Shown piece by piece: positions 14,287 through 22,947 of a stretch of 32,145 nt of DNA. Position 1 is the stretch's first letter. Each line of letters begins with the position of its first letter. This DNA is from CAZDAW01 sp964503685 (GTDB lineage: Bacteria > Chloroflexota > Anaerolineae > Anaerolineales > Anaerolineaceae): NCBI GenBank assembly GCA_964503685.1, contig CAZDAW010000037.1, forward strand, positions 1-32,145, read 5' to 3'. The notes under the pieces were generated by a model, which was not told where the DNA came from, did no database searches, and saw only the letters and a list, made by a program, of their open reading frames with translations. Position numbers and translations under genes: made by a program.

Positions 14287-15246
14287 ATGAGTGAGACACT
14301 GATCGCGTTCGGTCCTGTCCCTTCTCGGCGTTTGGGATACAGCCTTGGGATCAATCATATTCCGCCCAAGCACTGTCCGTATTCCTGCGTTTATTGTCAG
14401 GTTGGCAGGACAACGAATCTCGGAACGAAGCGACGAGAATTCTATCCTGTGCAGCAAATTCTTGAAGCGGTCGAAGGCAAGATTTTGGATTGCAAAAAGA
14501 CAGGTCAGCAGATTGACTATTTGACTCTGGTGCCTGATGGCGAGCCAACCCTGGACATCAATCTGGGCAAATTGATCGAAGGGCTAAAACGGTTTGAAAT
14601 CCCTATTGCGGTAATTTCAAACGCTGCGCTCATTAATTGCAATGAAATTCAAGATGTTTTATCCCTGGCGGATTGGGTATCGTTGAAGGTCGATGCGGTT
14701 AACTCTGATGAATGGCGTCGCATCAATCGCCCGAATCGTTTCCTGTCTCTCCCTGTTATTCTTGATGGAATATTAAGTTTCCGTCACCGATATCACGGAC
14801 GATTCGTTACCGAAACAATGTTGGTATCGGGAATTAACGATAGCGAGGCGTCAATTCATAACTTATCCGCTTATCTTCTCGATCTATTGCCGGACCAATC
14901 ATATCTTTCCATTCCAACCCGTCCGCCGTCCGAAACCTGGGTAAAACCTCCTGACGCCGGCTCGCTTCAGAAAATATTTGAGGTTTTATCTAAAAAGAAT
15001 GTGTTAATTGCTTTATTATTTGAAGCAGAAGAATCAGATTTTACTTCCACTGGAAATCTTACTGATGCTATACTTGGTATAACAGCAGTGCATCCTCTTC
15101 GGGAAGAAGCCCTCCGGAAAATGATTGACCGGGCTGGCGCTGATTGGAAAATTGTTGAGGAATTGCTGAACGCCGGGCAAATTATTTGTATTCAGTATCA
15201 AGAAGAACGATTTTACTTGCGCCAATTTAATGCAAGCTTGAAATAA
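14287..15246 (+). CDS. Radical SAM protein of the COG0731 type
   Basis: 319 residues from ATG 14287 (GAGG upstream); an in-frame ATG at 14233 has no ribosome binding site. The N-terminal GPVPSRRLGYSLGIN and the cluster motif C30-x3-C34-x2-C37 (HCPYSCVYCQ) place it in the radical SAM group related to the wyosine-forming enzyme TYW1. TLVPDGEPTLD is the SAM-binding GE segment. The last 75 or so residues look like a winged helix (LREEALRKMIDRAG, then VEELLNAGQI). The substrate is unknown. In this operon it could make or modify a metallocentre ligand or modify a partner protein. The molybdenum hydroxylase gene follows after 36 bp. Confidence 0.87.
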   Translation: MSETLIAFGPVPSRRLGYSLGINHIPPKHCPYSCVYCQVGRTTNLGTKRREFYPVQQILEAVEGKILDCKKTGQQIDYLTLVPDGEPTLDINLGKLIEGLKRFEIPIAVISNAALINCNEIQDVLSLADWVSLKVDAVNSDEWRRINRPNRFLSLPVILDGILSFRHRYHGRFVTETMLVSGINDSEASIHNLSAYLLDLLPDQSYLSIPTRPPSETWVKPPDAGSLQKIFEVLSKKNVLIALLFEAEESDFTSTGNLTDAILGITAVHPLREEALRKMIDRAGADWKIVEELLNAGQIICIQYQEERFYLRQFNASLK

Positions 15247-15282
15247 ATTAAATAATCCCAGAAGGAAGGAGTGTAAAAGCTC

Positions 15283-18201
15283 ATGGAAAAATCCATGGTG
15301 GAAATTTTCATTACCGTAAATAACACTCGTAAGGCATTTTTGGCGGGGAAGGATGAAACTTTACTGACCGTACTCCGTCGGGCCTCTTATTTAAGTATCA
15401 AATCGGGTTGCGGCGATGGCGCCTGCGGCGTCTGCACTGTATTGATGAATGGGAAGCCTGTCCGCAGTTGCAAAATTAAAGCCGTTGATGCAAATGGCAA
15501 AGAGATAATCACTCTGGAAGGTCTTGGAAGCAACAACGAATTACATCCGCTGCAGAAAGCATTCATGGAGACAGGTGCAATTCAGTGCGGGTTTTGTACT
15601 CCGGCGCAAATTCTTTCAGCCAAGGCGCTTTTAGATCGCAACCCTGACCCAACCGAAGATGAAGTTCGGCAAGCGTTGAATGGCGTGCTTTGTCGTTGCA
15701 CCGGTTATGTTCGCGGTGTGGATGCTGTTTTGCGCGCCGCTGCGCTGCTTCGCGGCGAAAAAGTACAGCCTTATGCACACATCGAAATGCCATTGCCAAA
15801 AGACTCCACACAAATTAAATTACCTGAAGCGTATTACCGTCGTGATGGCCGCCGGACTCCTCTGCCCCCACTGGTGTTGCCCCCCGATGGAATGGAAAAA
15901 ACAAAAGTTGTCGGGAAGTCAAAAATCAAGGTTGATGCCAAAAAACTTGCACAAGGCCGCCCTGTATTCACGGATGATATTATTTTACCTGATATGCTCT
16001 ATGGTGTTCTATTGACGAGTCCTCATGCCCATGCGCGCATCCGAAAAATTGACGCCAGCCGGGCGCGCTCTATGCCTGGAGTGCGGGCTGTGTTAACGCA
16101 TCAGGATTTACCTCGGATAAAACATGCAACCGGAGGACAAAGCTATCCGCAGCCGTTGCCGTATGATCAAGTCTGTCTGGATGACAAGGTGCGGCATGTT
16201 GGTGATCGGGTTGCGGTTGTGGCTGCTGATACGCTTGAGATTGCGCAAAAAGCGGCTGAATTAATCGATGTTGATTATGAAATCTTGCCTGTGGTCGTTG
16301 ATCCTGAACAGGCTATGTTAGATGGCGCCCCTGTAATTCATGATGAAATGGATACCGAGGGTATTCATGATGCACAGCATAACATTGTTTATCATATCGA
16401 AGCTGAGGTCGGTGATGTCGAGAAGGCATTTGAAGAAGCCGACCATATTTTCGAGGGCGAATATCGCACCCCAAAGCAGCAGCATGTTAATCTTGAACCC
16501 CATGTTTGCATCACATATTTCGATGAGGATGACCGATTGGTGATTCGTACGAGCACTCAGGTTCCATTTCATATCCGTCGTATGATCGCTCCCTTAATCA
16601 ATATGCCTGTTAAAAATATTCGAGTTATTAAACCGCGTATTGGCGGCGGTTTTGGCAACAAGCAGGAAATGATTTTGGAAGATTTATGCGCTCATCTCAC
16701 CCTGAAAACGGGTCATCCAGTGAGGATGGAATATACGCGCACACAGGAATTTATCAGTTCGAGGAGCCGTCATGCCAATATCATTCGTTATAAGGTAGGT
16801 GTAAAAGATGAAAAAGTTACTGCGGCGAAACTGTATCTAATCGGGGATACCGGCGCTTATGGTTGTCATGGATTAACGGTCAATATGGTTGGCGGTTTTA
16901 AAGGCCTGACCCTCTATAACCCGCCCAATGCTCGTTTTATCTGCGATGTGGTCTATACCAATACGCCGCCTGCTGGAGCGTTCCGCGGTTATGGCGCTAT
17001 GCAGTGTCAGTATGGAATTGAAGTTTTAATGGAGGAAATTGCTGATAAATTAGGATTGGATGTGGTTGAGTTTAAACGCAAGAACTGGATCAAAGTTGGC
17101 GATCCGATGTATTTATCCCGGCAATTGGGCGAAGGGCGCGAGGGCGTCGAGCAATCTCTTCTTACAAGCGGGATGGCGCAGTGTGTGGATGTGGGTATGA
17201 CAGCCACCGATTTTCAAATAAAAAGAGAAAAATATCGTCAACAGAACGGGCGTTATCGGAAGGGAATCGGTATGGCGGTTGTTATGCATGGCAGTGGTAT
17301 TGCCAATTTGGATATGGCGTCTGCGACGTTGAAGATGAATGACGACGGTTCATTCAACTTGTTGATAGGAGCAACTGACCTGGGAACAGGGTCGGATACG
17401 ATTCTGGCGCAAATGGCTGCTGAGGTGCTTGGCATCCCGTTGGAAGACATTATTGTTTATTCTTCCGATACTGATTTCACCCCCTTTGATAAAGGGGCGT
17501 ATGCGAGCAGCACCACTTATATCAGTGGAGGGGCGGTGCGCAAAGCAGCGTTAGAAGTTAAAGAGCAGATATTGAATCATGCTGCATTGATGTTGGGCGT
17601 TGAAAGCATTGAAAATTTGAGACTCGAAAATAAGCAGGTCGTCTCGGCAAATGGGAAAACAGTTTCATTGGCTGAAGTGGCGCTGAATTCATTGCATCAG
17701 CAAAACCAGCGCCAAATTATGGCGACAGCTTCTCATCTTAGCCAGGTGAGTCCGCCGCCAACGGCTGCACAATTTGCAGAAATTGTTGTTGATATGCAAA
17801 CAGGGAAAATCGATGTAGAAAGGTTATTAATGGCGGTGGATTGCGGCCGGGTAATTAACCCTATCACTGCGGCTGGTCAGGTTGAAGGTGGTATATCTCA
17901 GGCGCTGGGGTTCACTTTATCAGAGGAAATGCTCTTTGACCAGAATGGGCAACCCTTGAACTCGGACTTACATAAATATCATATTCCACAGGCGAATGAG
18001 ATGCCATCTGTTGATGTTATCTTTGTTCAAACGGATGAACCGAATGGACCTTTTGGCGCAAAATCTGTTGCCGAAATATCGATCGATGGCGTCGCGCCGG
18101 CAGTTGCCAGCGCTATTCATAATGCCACCGGTGTCTGGATGAGGGAGTTGCCTTATACGCCTGCTCGTGTATTGTCTTCTTTGAACCAGGCTGTCAAATA
18201 A
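15283..18201 (+). CDS. Xanthine-dehydrogenase-family molybdenum hydroxylase, fused Fe-S and Mo subunits (XdhD-like)
   Basis: 972 residues. A plant-type [2Fe-2S] domain has C43, C48, C51, C63 and a second [2Fe-2S] domain has C102, C105, C137, C139 (QCGFCTPAQ, LCRCTGY). From about residue 205 a full molybdopterin-cytosine-dinucleotide binding unit follows, with IGGGFGNKQE, PAGAFRGYGAMQ (substrate Arg as in xanthine dehydrogenase) and the catalytic Glu E931 in GAKSVAEISIDG. The Fe-S/Mo fusion without an FAD domain resembles E. coli XdhD and the selenium-dependent xanthine dehydrogenase type, as well as aldehyde oxidoreductase. Substrate is probably a purine or N-heterocycle. No FAD subunit or molybdenum cofactor maturation gene is in the window, so electrons must pass to another acceptor, possibly a ferredoxin protein of the same operon. 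Confidence 0.93.
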   Translation: MEKSMVEIFITVNNTRKAFLAGKDETLLTVLRRASYLSIKSGCGDGACGVCTVLMNGKPVRSCKIKAVDANGKEIITLEGLGSNNELHPLQKAFMETGAIQCGFCTPAQILSAKALLDRNPDPTEDEVRQALNGVLCRCTGYVRGVDAVLRAAALLRGEKVQPYAHIEMPLPKDSTQIKLPEAYYRRDGRRTPLPPLVLPPDGMEKTKVVGKSKIKVDAKKLAQGRPVFTDDIILPDMLYGVLLTSPHAHARIRKIDASRARSMPGVRAVLTHQDLPRIKHATGGQSYPQPLPYDQVCLDDKVRHVGDRVAVVAADTLEIAQKAAELIDVDYEILPVVVDPEQAMLDGAPVIHDEMDTEGIHDAQHNIVYHIEAEVGDVEKAFEEADHIFEGEYRTPKQQHVNLEPHVCITYFDEDDRLVIRTSTQVPFHIRRMIAPLINMPVKNIRVIKPRIGGGFGNKQEMILEDLCAHLTLKTGHPVRMEYTRTQEFISSRSRHANIIRYKVGVKDEKVTAAKLYLIGDTGAYGCHGLTVNMVGGFKGLTLYNPPNARFICDVVYTNTPPAGAFRGYGAMQCQYGIEVLMEEIADKLGLDVVEFKRKNWIKVGDPMYLSRQLGEGREGVEQSLLTSGMAQCVDVGMTATDFQIKREKYRQQNGRYRKGIGMAVVMHGSGIANLDMASATLKMNDDGSFNLLIGATDLGTGSDTILAQMAAEVLGIPLEDIIVYSSDTDFTPFDKGAYASSTTYISGGAVRKAALEVKEQILNHAALMLGVESIENLRLENKQVVSANGKTVSLAEVALNSLHQQNQRQIMATASHLSQVSPPPTAAQFAEIVVDMQTGKIDVERLLMAVDCGRVINPITAAGQVEGGISQALGFTLSEEMLFDQNGQPLNSDLHKYHIPQANEMPSVDVIFVQTDEPNGPFGAKSVAEISIDGVAPAVASAIHNATGVWMRELPYTPARVLSSLNQAVK

Positions 18202-18226
18202 TAGTCCAGTCTAATTCAGGTTAATC

Positions 18227-19063
18227 GTGCCCATAAAAATTATTTGCGTCGTGAATGACATTGTTAACCAGGGCATGGGTCTGCAAAGTGAACATGGTCT
18301 TTGCTTTTGGATAGAAACTGAGCATGGGAGTATTCTCTTTGATACCGGGCAGACTGCGGCTGTGTTTTCGCATAATTTATCCTTGTTAGGTTTGTCAATT
18401 CCAGATATCCACGCTCTGGCGTTAAGCCACGCTCATTATGATCACACAGGAGGGGTAGAAAAATTCCTCAGCGATAATCCTGGATCGCCAGTCTATGGGC
18501 ATACCGATATTTTTCGTCCGCGTTATCTTTTACGGAATGGAGAATACCAGTTTATAGGATTTCCGTCAGCGGGTGAGAGGCTGGCTAAACAGGCTGATCT
18601 GCGTCTCAGTGATACACCTGCGGAAATTATCCCTGGTGTTTGGACAACGGGAGAGATAACCGAACGACCTGAGCCGGAGGGGCGCAGCGCGCAGCATTAT
18701 ATAAAGACAGAAGATGGTTGGCAACCTGATCGCTATCAGGATGATCTTTCATTGGTGATCGATAGAAAGGAAGGTCTGGCGGTTGTTTGCGGTTGCTGTC
18801 ACGCCGGCATCTTGAATACGCTTTTTCATGTGGAGCGAATGTTTAAACGCCCGATTATTACGGTTATCGGTGGAATACATCTTATGTCTGCTGAAGAGTC
18901 TTATATCGACTATATAATCAATGTAATTAAGGAACGCTTTGACAATACTTTCTTCTATCTTAATCACTGCACAGGTGATAAGGCTCTGAAGCGATTAATG
19001 CACGTTTTTGGAAATCGAGTAAAATTCTGCCCGGCGGGAACGATTATTGCCATCTCCGATTAA
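18227..19063 (+). CDS. MBL-fold metal-dependent hydrolase of the COG1237 type
   Basis: 278 residues from GTG 18227. The metal-binding motif H68-A-H70-Y-D72-H73 (LSHAHYDHTGGVEKF) is complete, with SEHGLCFWIET and ILFDTGQT before it and VVCGCCHAGILNT after it, the pattern of the COG1237 group (often annotated as a dihydropterin phosphate synthase relative). Substrate is not known; COG1237 enzymes have been connected to pterin chemistry, which would suit a gene next to a molybdopterin enzyme, but that is inference. It follows the hydroxylase by 25 bp and precedes the antiporter by 6 bp. Confidence 0.87.
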   Translation: MPIKIICVVNDIVNQGMGLQSEHGLCFWIETEHGSILFDTGQTAAVFSHNLSLLGLSIPDIHALALSHAHYDHTGGVEKFLSDNPGSPVYGHTDIFRPRYLLRNGEYQFIGFPSAGERLAKQADLRLSDTPAEIIPGVWTTGEITERPEPEGRSAQHYIKTEDGWQPDRYQDDLSLVIDRKEGLAVVCGCCHAGILNTLFHVERMFKRPIITVIGGIHLMSAEESYIDYIINVIKERFDNTFFYLNHCTGDKALKRLMHVFGNRVKFCPAGTIIAISD

Positions 19064-19069
19064 ACTGAT

Positions 19070-20539
19070 ATGGTCATTGAAACGATATTCCTGGTAATAG
19101 CCGCCTTGCTCGTTTTGAGTGTTATTGCCAGTAAAGTTTCCGATCGATTTGGCGTGCCTGCTCTTCTGGTATTCCTTCTGATCGGTATTCTCTCGGGATC
19201 AGAAGGCTTCGGGGGAATTTATTTTGACAACCCACTTATCACCCAGTTGATTGGCCTTTTTGCCCTGTCGGTGATTCTCTTTTCAGGTGGACTTGATACG
19301 CAATGGGATTGCGTCCGGATGGTTTTCAGGGAATCATTGGCGCTGGCAACGATCGGAGTTTTACTGACTGCTGTCATTCTCGGTTTTGCAGTGCATTTCA
19401 TCCTTAATATTTCATTATTGGAAGGTTTATTGATTGGAGCAATCACTTCATCTACGGATGCAGCGGCTGTATTTGCACTACTTCGCTCTCGGGGTGTAAA
19501 GCTAAAAGGCAAGTTATCTGCTCTACTGGAATTTGAATCTGGAAGTAATGACCCGATGGCAGTATTTTTGACCATTGGTTTGATTCAACTCATTCAATCA
19601 CCTGGTCAACCGTGGTTTAACCTGATCTTGTTTTTCTTTCAACAAATGTTTATTGGTGGAATATCAGGTATGCTCTTTGGAAAATTATTGCTTTACCTGA
19701 TAAACCGTCTCCGACTGGGATATGAGGGACTCTACCCTGTTTTGACATTGGGCATGATACTTTTGACTTTTTCAGTAACAACAATTTTTCAAGGGAGTGG
19801 TTTCCTGGCCGTATATATCGTCGGTTTGACCTTAGGTCGATCGGAGTTCTTGCATAAAAATAGTCTGTCCCGATTTTATGAAGGGTTGGCCTGGTTGTTC
19901 CAGATTATCATGTTTTTGACGCTCGGATTATTCGTATTTCCGAGCCGACTTATCCCTGTATTTATTCCCGGTCTTATTCTTGCCATGATTCTGATTTTTG
20001 TCGCGCGCCCGTTAAGTGTTTGGATTAGCCTCATACCGTTTCAATATAGTTCGCGGGAAAAAAATTTCATTTCCTGGGTCGGGCTTCGCGGCGCAGTTCC
20101 GATTATTCTTGCCACTTATCCGAGAATGGCGGCTCTGGATGAATCTGGTTTGATTTTTAACACCATTTTCTTTGTGGTCATCACGTCCGTTTTGATTCAA
20201 GGCGCCAGTATCCCTCAGATTGCGCGCTGGTTAAAAGTGGATGACCAGGACAGAAAAGAAACCCGTTATCCCTTAGAAATCACACCGTTAAAAGGCTGGA
20301 AGGGCGTACTCAAAGAGATACTCATTCATGAGAATTCACCAGCCGCTGGGAAGGCTATTTTTGAATTGAAATTGCCCAAGGATTATTTAATCGTTCTTGT
20401 CGCCCGCGATGATGAGTTTCTCATTCCAAATGGCGGCATAATCCTTAAAGCAAATGATCGTATTCTCGGCCTGGCAAAGCCGGAAACTCACCAGAAGATT
20501 TTAGAGATGGTTAAACGCGAAGATAAAAAGGTCGGTTGA
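19070..20539 (+). CDS. K+/H+ antiporter, NhaP2/CvrA type (CPA1 family)
   Basis: 489 residues. About twelve hydrophobic segments span residues 1-395, with the CPA1 features LIGILSGSEGFGG, ITSSTDAAAVFALLRSRG, ESGSNDPMAVFLTIG and FISWVGLRGAVPIILATYP. The C-terminal 90 residues form a soluble RCK_C/TrkA-C domain (GKAIFELKLPKDYLIVLVAR, then NDRILGLAKPE), the ligand-sensing part of NhaP2-type potassium/proton antiporters. It exports K+ in exchange for protons at the cytoplasmic membrane. It is the last plus-strand gene before the T-box leader. It may be only a passenger of the operon. Confidence 0.9.
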   Translation: MVIETIFLVIAALLVLSVIASKVSDRFGVPALLVFLLIGILSGSEGFGGIYFDNPLITQLIGLFALSVILFSGGLDTQWDCVRMVFRESLALATIGVLLTAVILGFAVHFILNISLLEGLLIGAITSSTDAAAVFALLRSRGVKLKGKLSALLEFESGSNDPMAVFLTIGLIQLIQSPGQPWFNLILFFFQQMFIGGISGMLFGKLLLYLINRLRLGYEGLYPVLTLGMILLTFSVTTIFQGSGFLAVYIVGLTLGRSEFLHKNSLSRFYEGLAWLFQIIMFLTLGLFVFPSRLIPVFIPGLILAMILIFVARPLSVWISLIPFQYSSREKNFISWVGLRGAVPIILATYPRMAALDESGLIFNTIFFVVITSVLIQGASIPQIARWLKVDDQDRKETRYPLEITPLKGWKGVLKEILIHENSPAAGKAIFELKLPKDYLIVLVARDDEFLIPNGGIILKANDRILGLAKPETHQKILEMVKREDKKVG

Positions 20540-20597
20540 TTTTGTTGGATCTTGTTAACAGCAAATAAAAAAGGGGTAAAAAATTAAAATATTAGTG

Positions 20598-20603
20598 TAT
20601 AAT
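20598..20603 (+). promoter_or_regulatory. Probable -10 element of the T-box/thrS transcript
   Basis: TATAAT lies 30 bp upstream of the first T-box helix, in a very AT-rich stretch after the antiporter gene. No convincing -35 is visible. Confidence 0.45.
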
Positions 20604-20633
20604 TTGTACAAATTAAATATTCAACGCATTGAT

Positions 20634-20867
20634 CAGGACGAGTAATTGAGCCTGTCCTTAACAGAGAAAAGGAACCATTGGCTGGAAGTTTCTTTATGCG
20701 ACCTCAATGAAAACCACCTGTGAGCGTGAACCGGAAAGGGATTATGCCTGATTATGGTGAACGGTTGACCTCGTTATCGGTTTAATGAGATGGTCCAGTT
20801 GACTGGATCAAGTTGGGTGGAACCGCGTGATTGATTTAACTCTCGCCCCAATCGGGATGAGAGTTTT
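20634..20867 (+). ncRNA. T-box riboswitch, threonine specific, with terminator/antiterminator
   Basis: The conserved T-box GGGTGGAACCGCG lies at 20815-20827. Stem I can be drawn: CAGG (20634-20637) pairs with CCTG (20717-20720), and ATTGAG (20645-20650) with CTCAAT (20703-20708). Between these helices the specifier loop holds an AGTA on the 5' side (20641-20644) and GAAAACCA on the 3' side. The codon ACC (20713-20715), followed by a purine, is thus the specifier and encodes threonine, matching the gene behind it. A terminator hairpin follows, with AACTCTC (20838-20844) pairing with 20859-20865, then a short T-run. Uncharged tRNA-Thr should pair with ACC and with TGGA in the T-box bulge, stabilise the antiterminator and switch on thrS. 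Confidence 0.93.
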
Positions 20868-20905
20868 GTATTTAATATAGATGGTGAAATTTTTTTGGAG
20901 GAACA

Positions 20906-22690
20906 ATGTCAGACAAAAAAGTTAAGTATGAAGATACACCGCTTTATCGAATCCGGCATTCCGCTGCCCATATCATGGCGCAGGCGGTATTGGAACAGTT
21001 CCCGGAGGGAAAGGTTGCCATCGGCCCGGCAATTGAGGATGGTTTTTATTACGATTTCGATCTTCCGCGCACGTTGACCCCGGAGGACCTTGAAACGATT
21101 GAGAAGCGGATGCGCTCTATTATTCAAACCAAGGTGAAGTTTGAACGGGAAGTGGTGAGCGCCGACGAAGCCAAAAAAATCTTTCACGATCAACCGTTTA
21201 AATTGGAGTTGATTGCCGGGTTGGAAGAAGGAACGCTGGATGACGACGGCAACCCGATCAGCGAGAAGCCTGAGATTTCGATTTACAGGCAGGGTGGCTT
21301 TGTTGACCTGTGCCGCGGTCCGCACGTGGATACTTCGGCGCAAATCAACCCCGCTGCGGTGAAGTTATTATCAATCGCTGGCGCTTACTGGCGCGGCGAT
21401 GAAAAGCGCCCGATGTTGCAGCGCATCTACGGAACTGCCTGGAATACACCGGAAGAACTGAAGGATTATCTTTGGCGCATGGAAGAAGCCAAAAAACGCG
21501 ATCACCGCAAGATCGGCCACGACCTGGATCTTTTCAATGTTGTGGATGAAATCGGCGCAGGTTTGATTCTCTGGCACCCAAAGGGCGGCAAGGTGCGCAA
21601 GATCATTGAAAATTTCTGGTCTGAGGAGCATGAGGCTGCGGGTTATGAGTTTGTCTATACTCCGCATATTGGCAAGGCGCAGCTCTGGGAAACGAGTGGG
21701 CATCTGGGTTTTTACAAAGAAAACATGTATTCGCCCGTTGATATCGAAGGACAGCAATACTTCCTCAAGCCGATGAATTGTCCTTTTCATGTTTATATCT
21801 ATAAAAACTCAACCCGTTCGTACCGCGACCTGCCCTTGCGCTATGCGGAAGAAGGCACCGTCTATCGTTATGAGCGCAGCGGCGTGTTGCACGGATTGAT
21901 GCGGGTGCGCGGCTTTACCCAGGATGACGCCCATCATTTCTGCCGCCCCGATCAGATGCCGGCGGAAATCGATTTTGTCCTCAGTTTCAGCCTGCACATT
22001 CTGCGCAGTTTTGGCTTTACCGATATTCACGCTTACCTGAGCACCAAGCCGGAAAAATCGGTGGGCGAGCCGGAACGCTGGCGTGCTGCCGAAGCAGCCC
22101 TGGAGGAATCGCTCAAACGCGCCGGCGTCGATTATGAAATCGACCAGGGTGGGGGCGCATTTTACGGGCCGAAGATCGACCTGAAAGTGAACGACGCGAT
22201 CGGCCGCGAGTGGCAGCTTTCGACCATTCAATTCGATTTCAATCTGCCGGATCGTTTTGACCTGACTTTCATCGGCGAAGATGGCCAGGCGCACCGCCCC
22301 TACATGGTTCACCGCGCCTTGCTGGGCAGCCTGGAACGTTTCTTCGGTGTGCTCATCGAGCACTATGCTGGCGCATTTCCGGTATGGCTTTCACCTGTTC
22401 AGGTTTCGCTCATTCCGATCGCTGACCGCCACCTGGATTACGCCAGGCAGGTTGGTGAGCAACTGCGTAAAGCAAAACTGCGGGTAATGGTAGATGACCG
22501 CCCTGAACGGATGAACGCCAAGATTCGCGACGCCCAGAACCAGAAGATCCCTTACATGCTGGTCGTCGGAGATAAAGAAGTTGAAAATAATCAGGTAGCC
22601 TTGCGCCTGCGCAATGGCGAAAACCCCGGGCCAATCCCCATTTCTGAATTTATTGCCCGCGCCAAAGACGAGATCGAAAAGAAGATCTGA
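20906..22690 (+). CDS. thrS: Threonyl-tRNA synthetase without a TGS domain
   Basis: 594 residues; charges tRNA-Thr with threonine. The usual N-terminal TGS domain (about 60 residues) is absent and the protein starts at the editing domain, with H18-x3-H22 (RHSAAH) and C136-x3-H140 (CRGPH) as editing residues. The class II catalytic core follows, with zinc cysteine in KPMNCPFHVYIY, motif 2 YRYERSGVLHGLMRVRGF, QDDAHHF and motif 3 MVHRALLGSLERFFG, then the anticodon-binding domain (VQVSLIPIADRHLDYA). GGAGG precedes the ATG. Regulation is by the T-box leader directly upstream. A terminator follows the stop. Confidence 0.97.
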   Translation: MSDKKVKYEDTPLYRIRHSAAHIMAQAVLEQFPEGKVAIGPAIEDGFYYDFDLPRTLTPEDLETIEKRMRSIIQTKVKFEREVVSADEAKKIFHDQPFKLELIAGLEEGTLDDDGNPISEKPEISIYRQGGFVDLCRGPHVDTSAQINPAAVKLLSIAGAYWRGDEKRPMLQRIYGTAWNTPEELKDYLWRMEEAKKRDHRKIGHDLDLFNVVDEIGAGLILWHPKGGKVRKIIENFWSEEHEAAGYEFVYTPHIGKAQLWETSGHLGFYKENMYSPVDIEGQQYFLKPMNCPFHVYIYKNSTRSYRDLPLRYAEEGTVYRYERSGVLHGLMRVRGFTQDDAHHFCRPDQMPAEIDFVLSFSLHILRSFGFTDIHAYLSTKPEKSVGEPERWRAAEAALEESLKRAGVDYEIDQGGGAFYGPKIDLKVNDAIGREWQLSTIQFDFNLPDRFDLTFIGEDGQAHRPYMVHRALLGSLERFFGVLIEHYAGAFPVWLSPVQVSLIPIADRHLDYARQVGEQLRKAKLRVMVDDRPERMNAKIRDAQNQKIPYMLVVGDKEVENNQVALRLRNGENPGPIPISEFIARAKDEIEKKI

Positions 22691-22721
22691 TCGAGTTTAG
22701 ATATCGTAAGCAGAAGATAAC

Positions 22722-22766
22722 AGGATTGCACTACAAACTTTTTTGTAGTGCAGTCCTTGTTTTATA
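22722..22766 (+). terminator. Rho-independent terminator of thrS
   Basis: A 16-bp stem with one G-U pair (22722-22737 with 22742-22757; core TGCACTACAAA) and a 4-nt loop is followed by TGTTTTA, about 30 bp after the thrS stop. Confidence 0.85.
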
Positions 22767-22838
22767 CGTTTTGAAACTGTAAACCAGAGGATATTTCTTC
22801 CTGGGTGATTAACAGGAATGTGTTGCACTGAATTTTTA

Positions 22839-22945
22839 TTAAATACCCGGTTTCAGATAATCACCGCCGTTGAGGGTGTAGGTTAGACCACCCAGGGCGC
22901 TGTTCAGCGTGATGGGAATTGGCGCCCTCGACGACCCTCTGTTGT
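22839..22945 (-). pseudogene. Possible C-terminal remnant of a lost gene
   Basis: Between the thrS terminator and the ATPase gene, the minus strand reads about 33 codons that look like a real protein end (APIPITLNSALGGLTYTLNG, then GDYLKPGI and stop at 22839-22841). There is no start codon and an in-frame stop lies just upstream. The local base composition is higher in G+C than the flanks. I do not recognise the family, and it may be chance. Confidence 0.2.
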
Positions 22946-22947
22946 TT

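Noticed and set aside
6614..15246. Nitrogenase cofactor (nif) cluster
   Set aside because: NifX-like domains are present, but nifH, nifD, nifK, nifE, nifN and a NifB radical SAM protein are not; the radical SAM protein is of another type (GPVPSRRLG start).
20906..22363. Several minus-strand frames opposite thrS
   Set aside because: They mirror a fully conserved plus-strand synthetase and have no ribosome binding sites or recognisable motifs.
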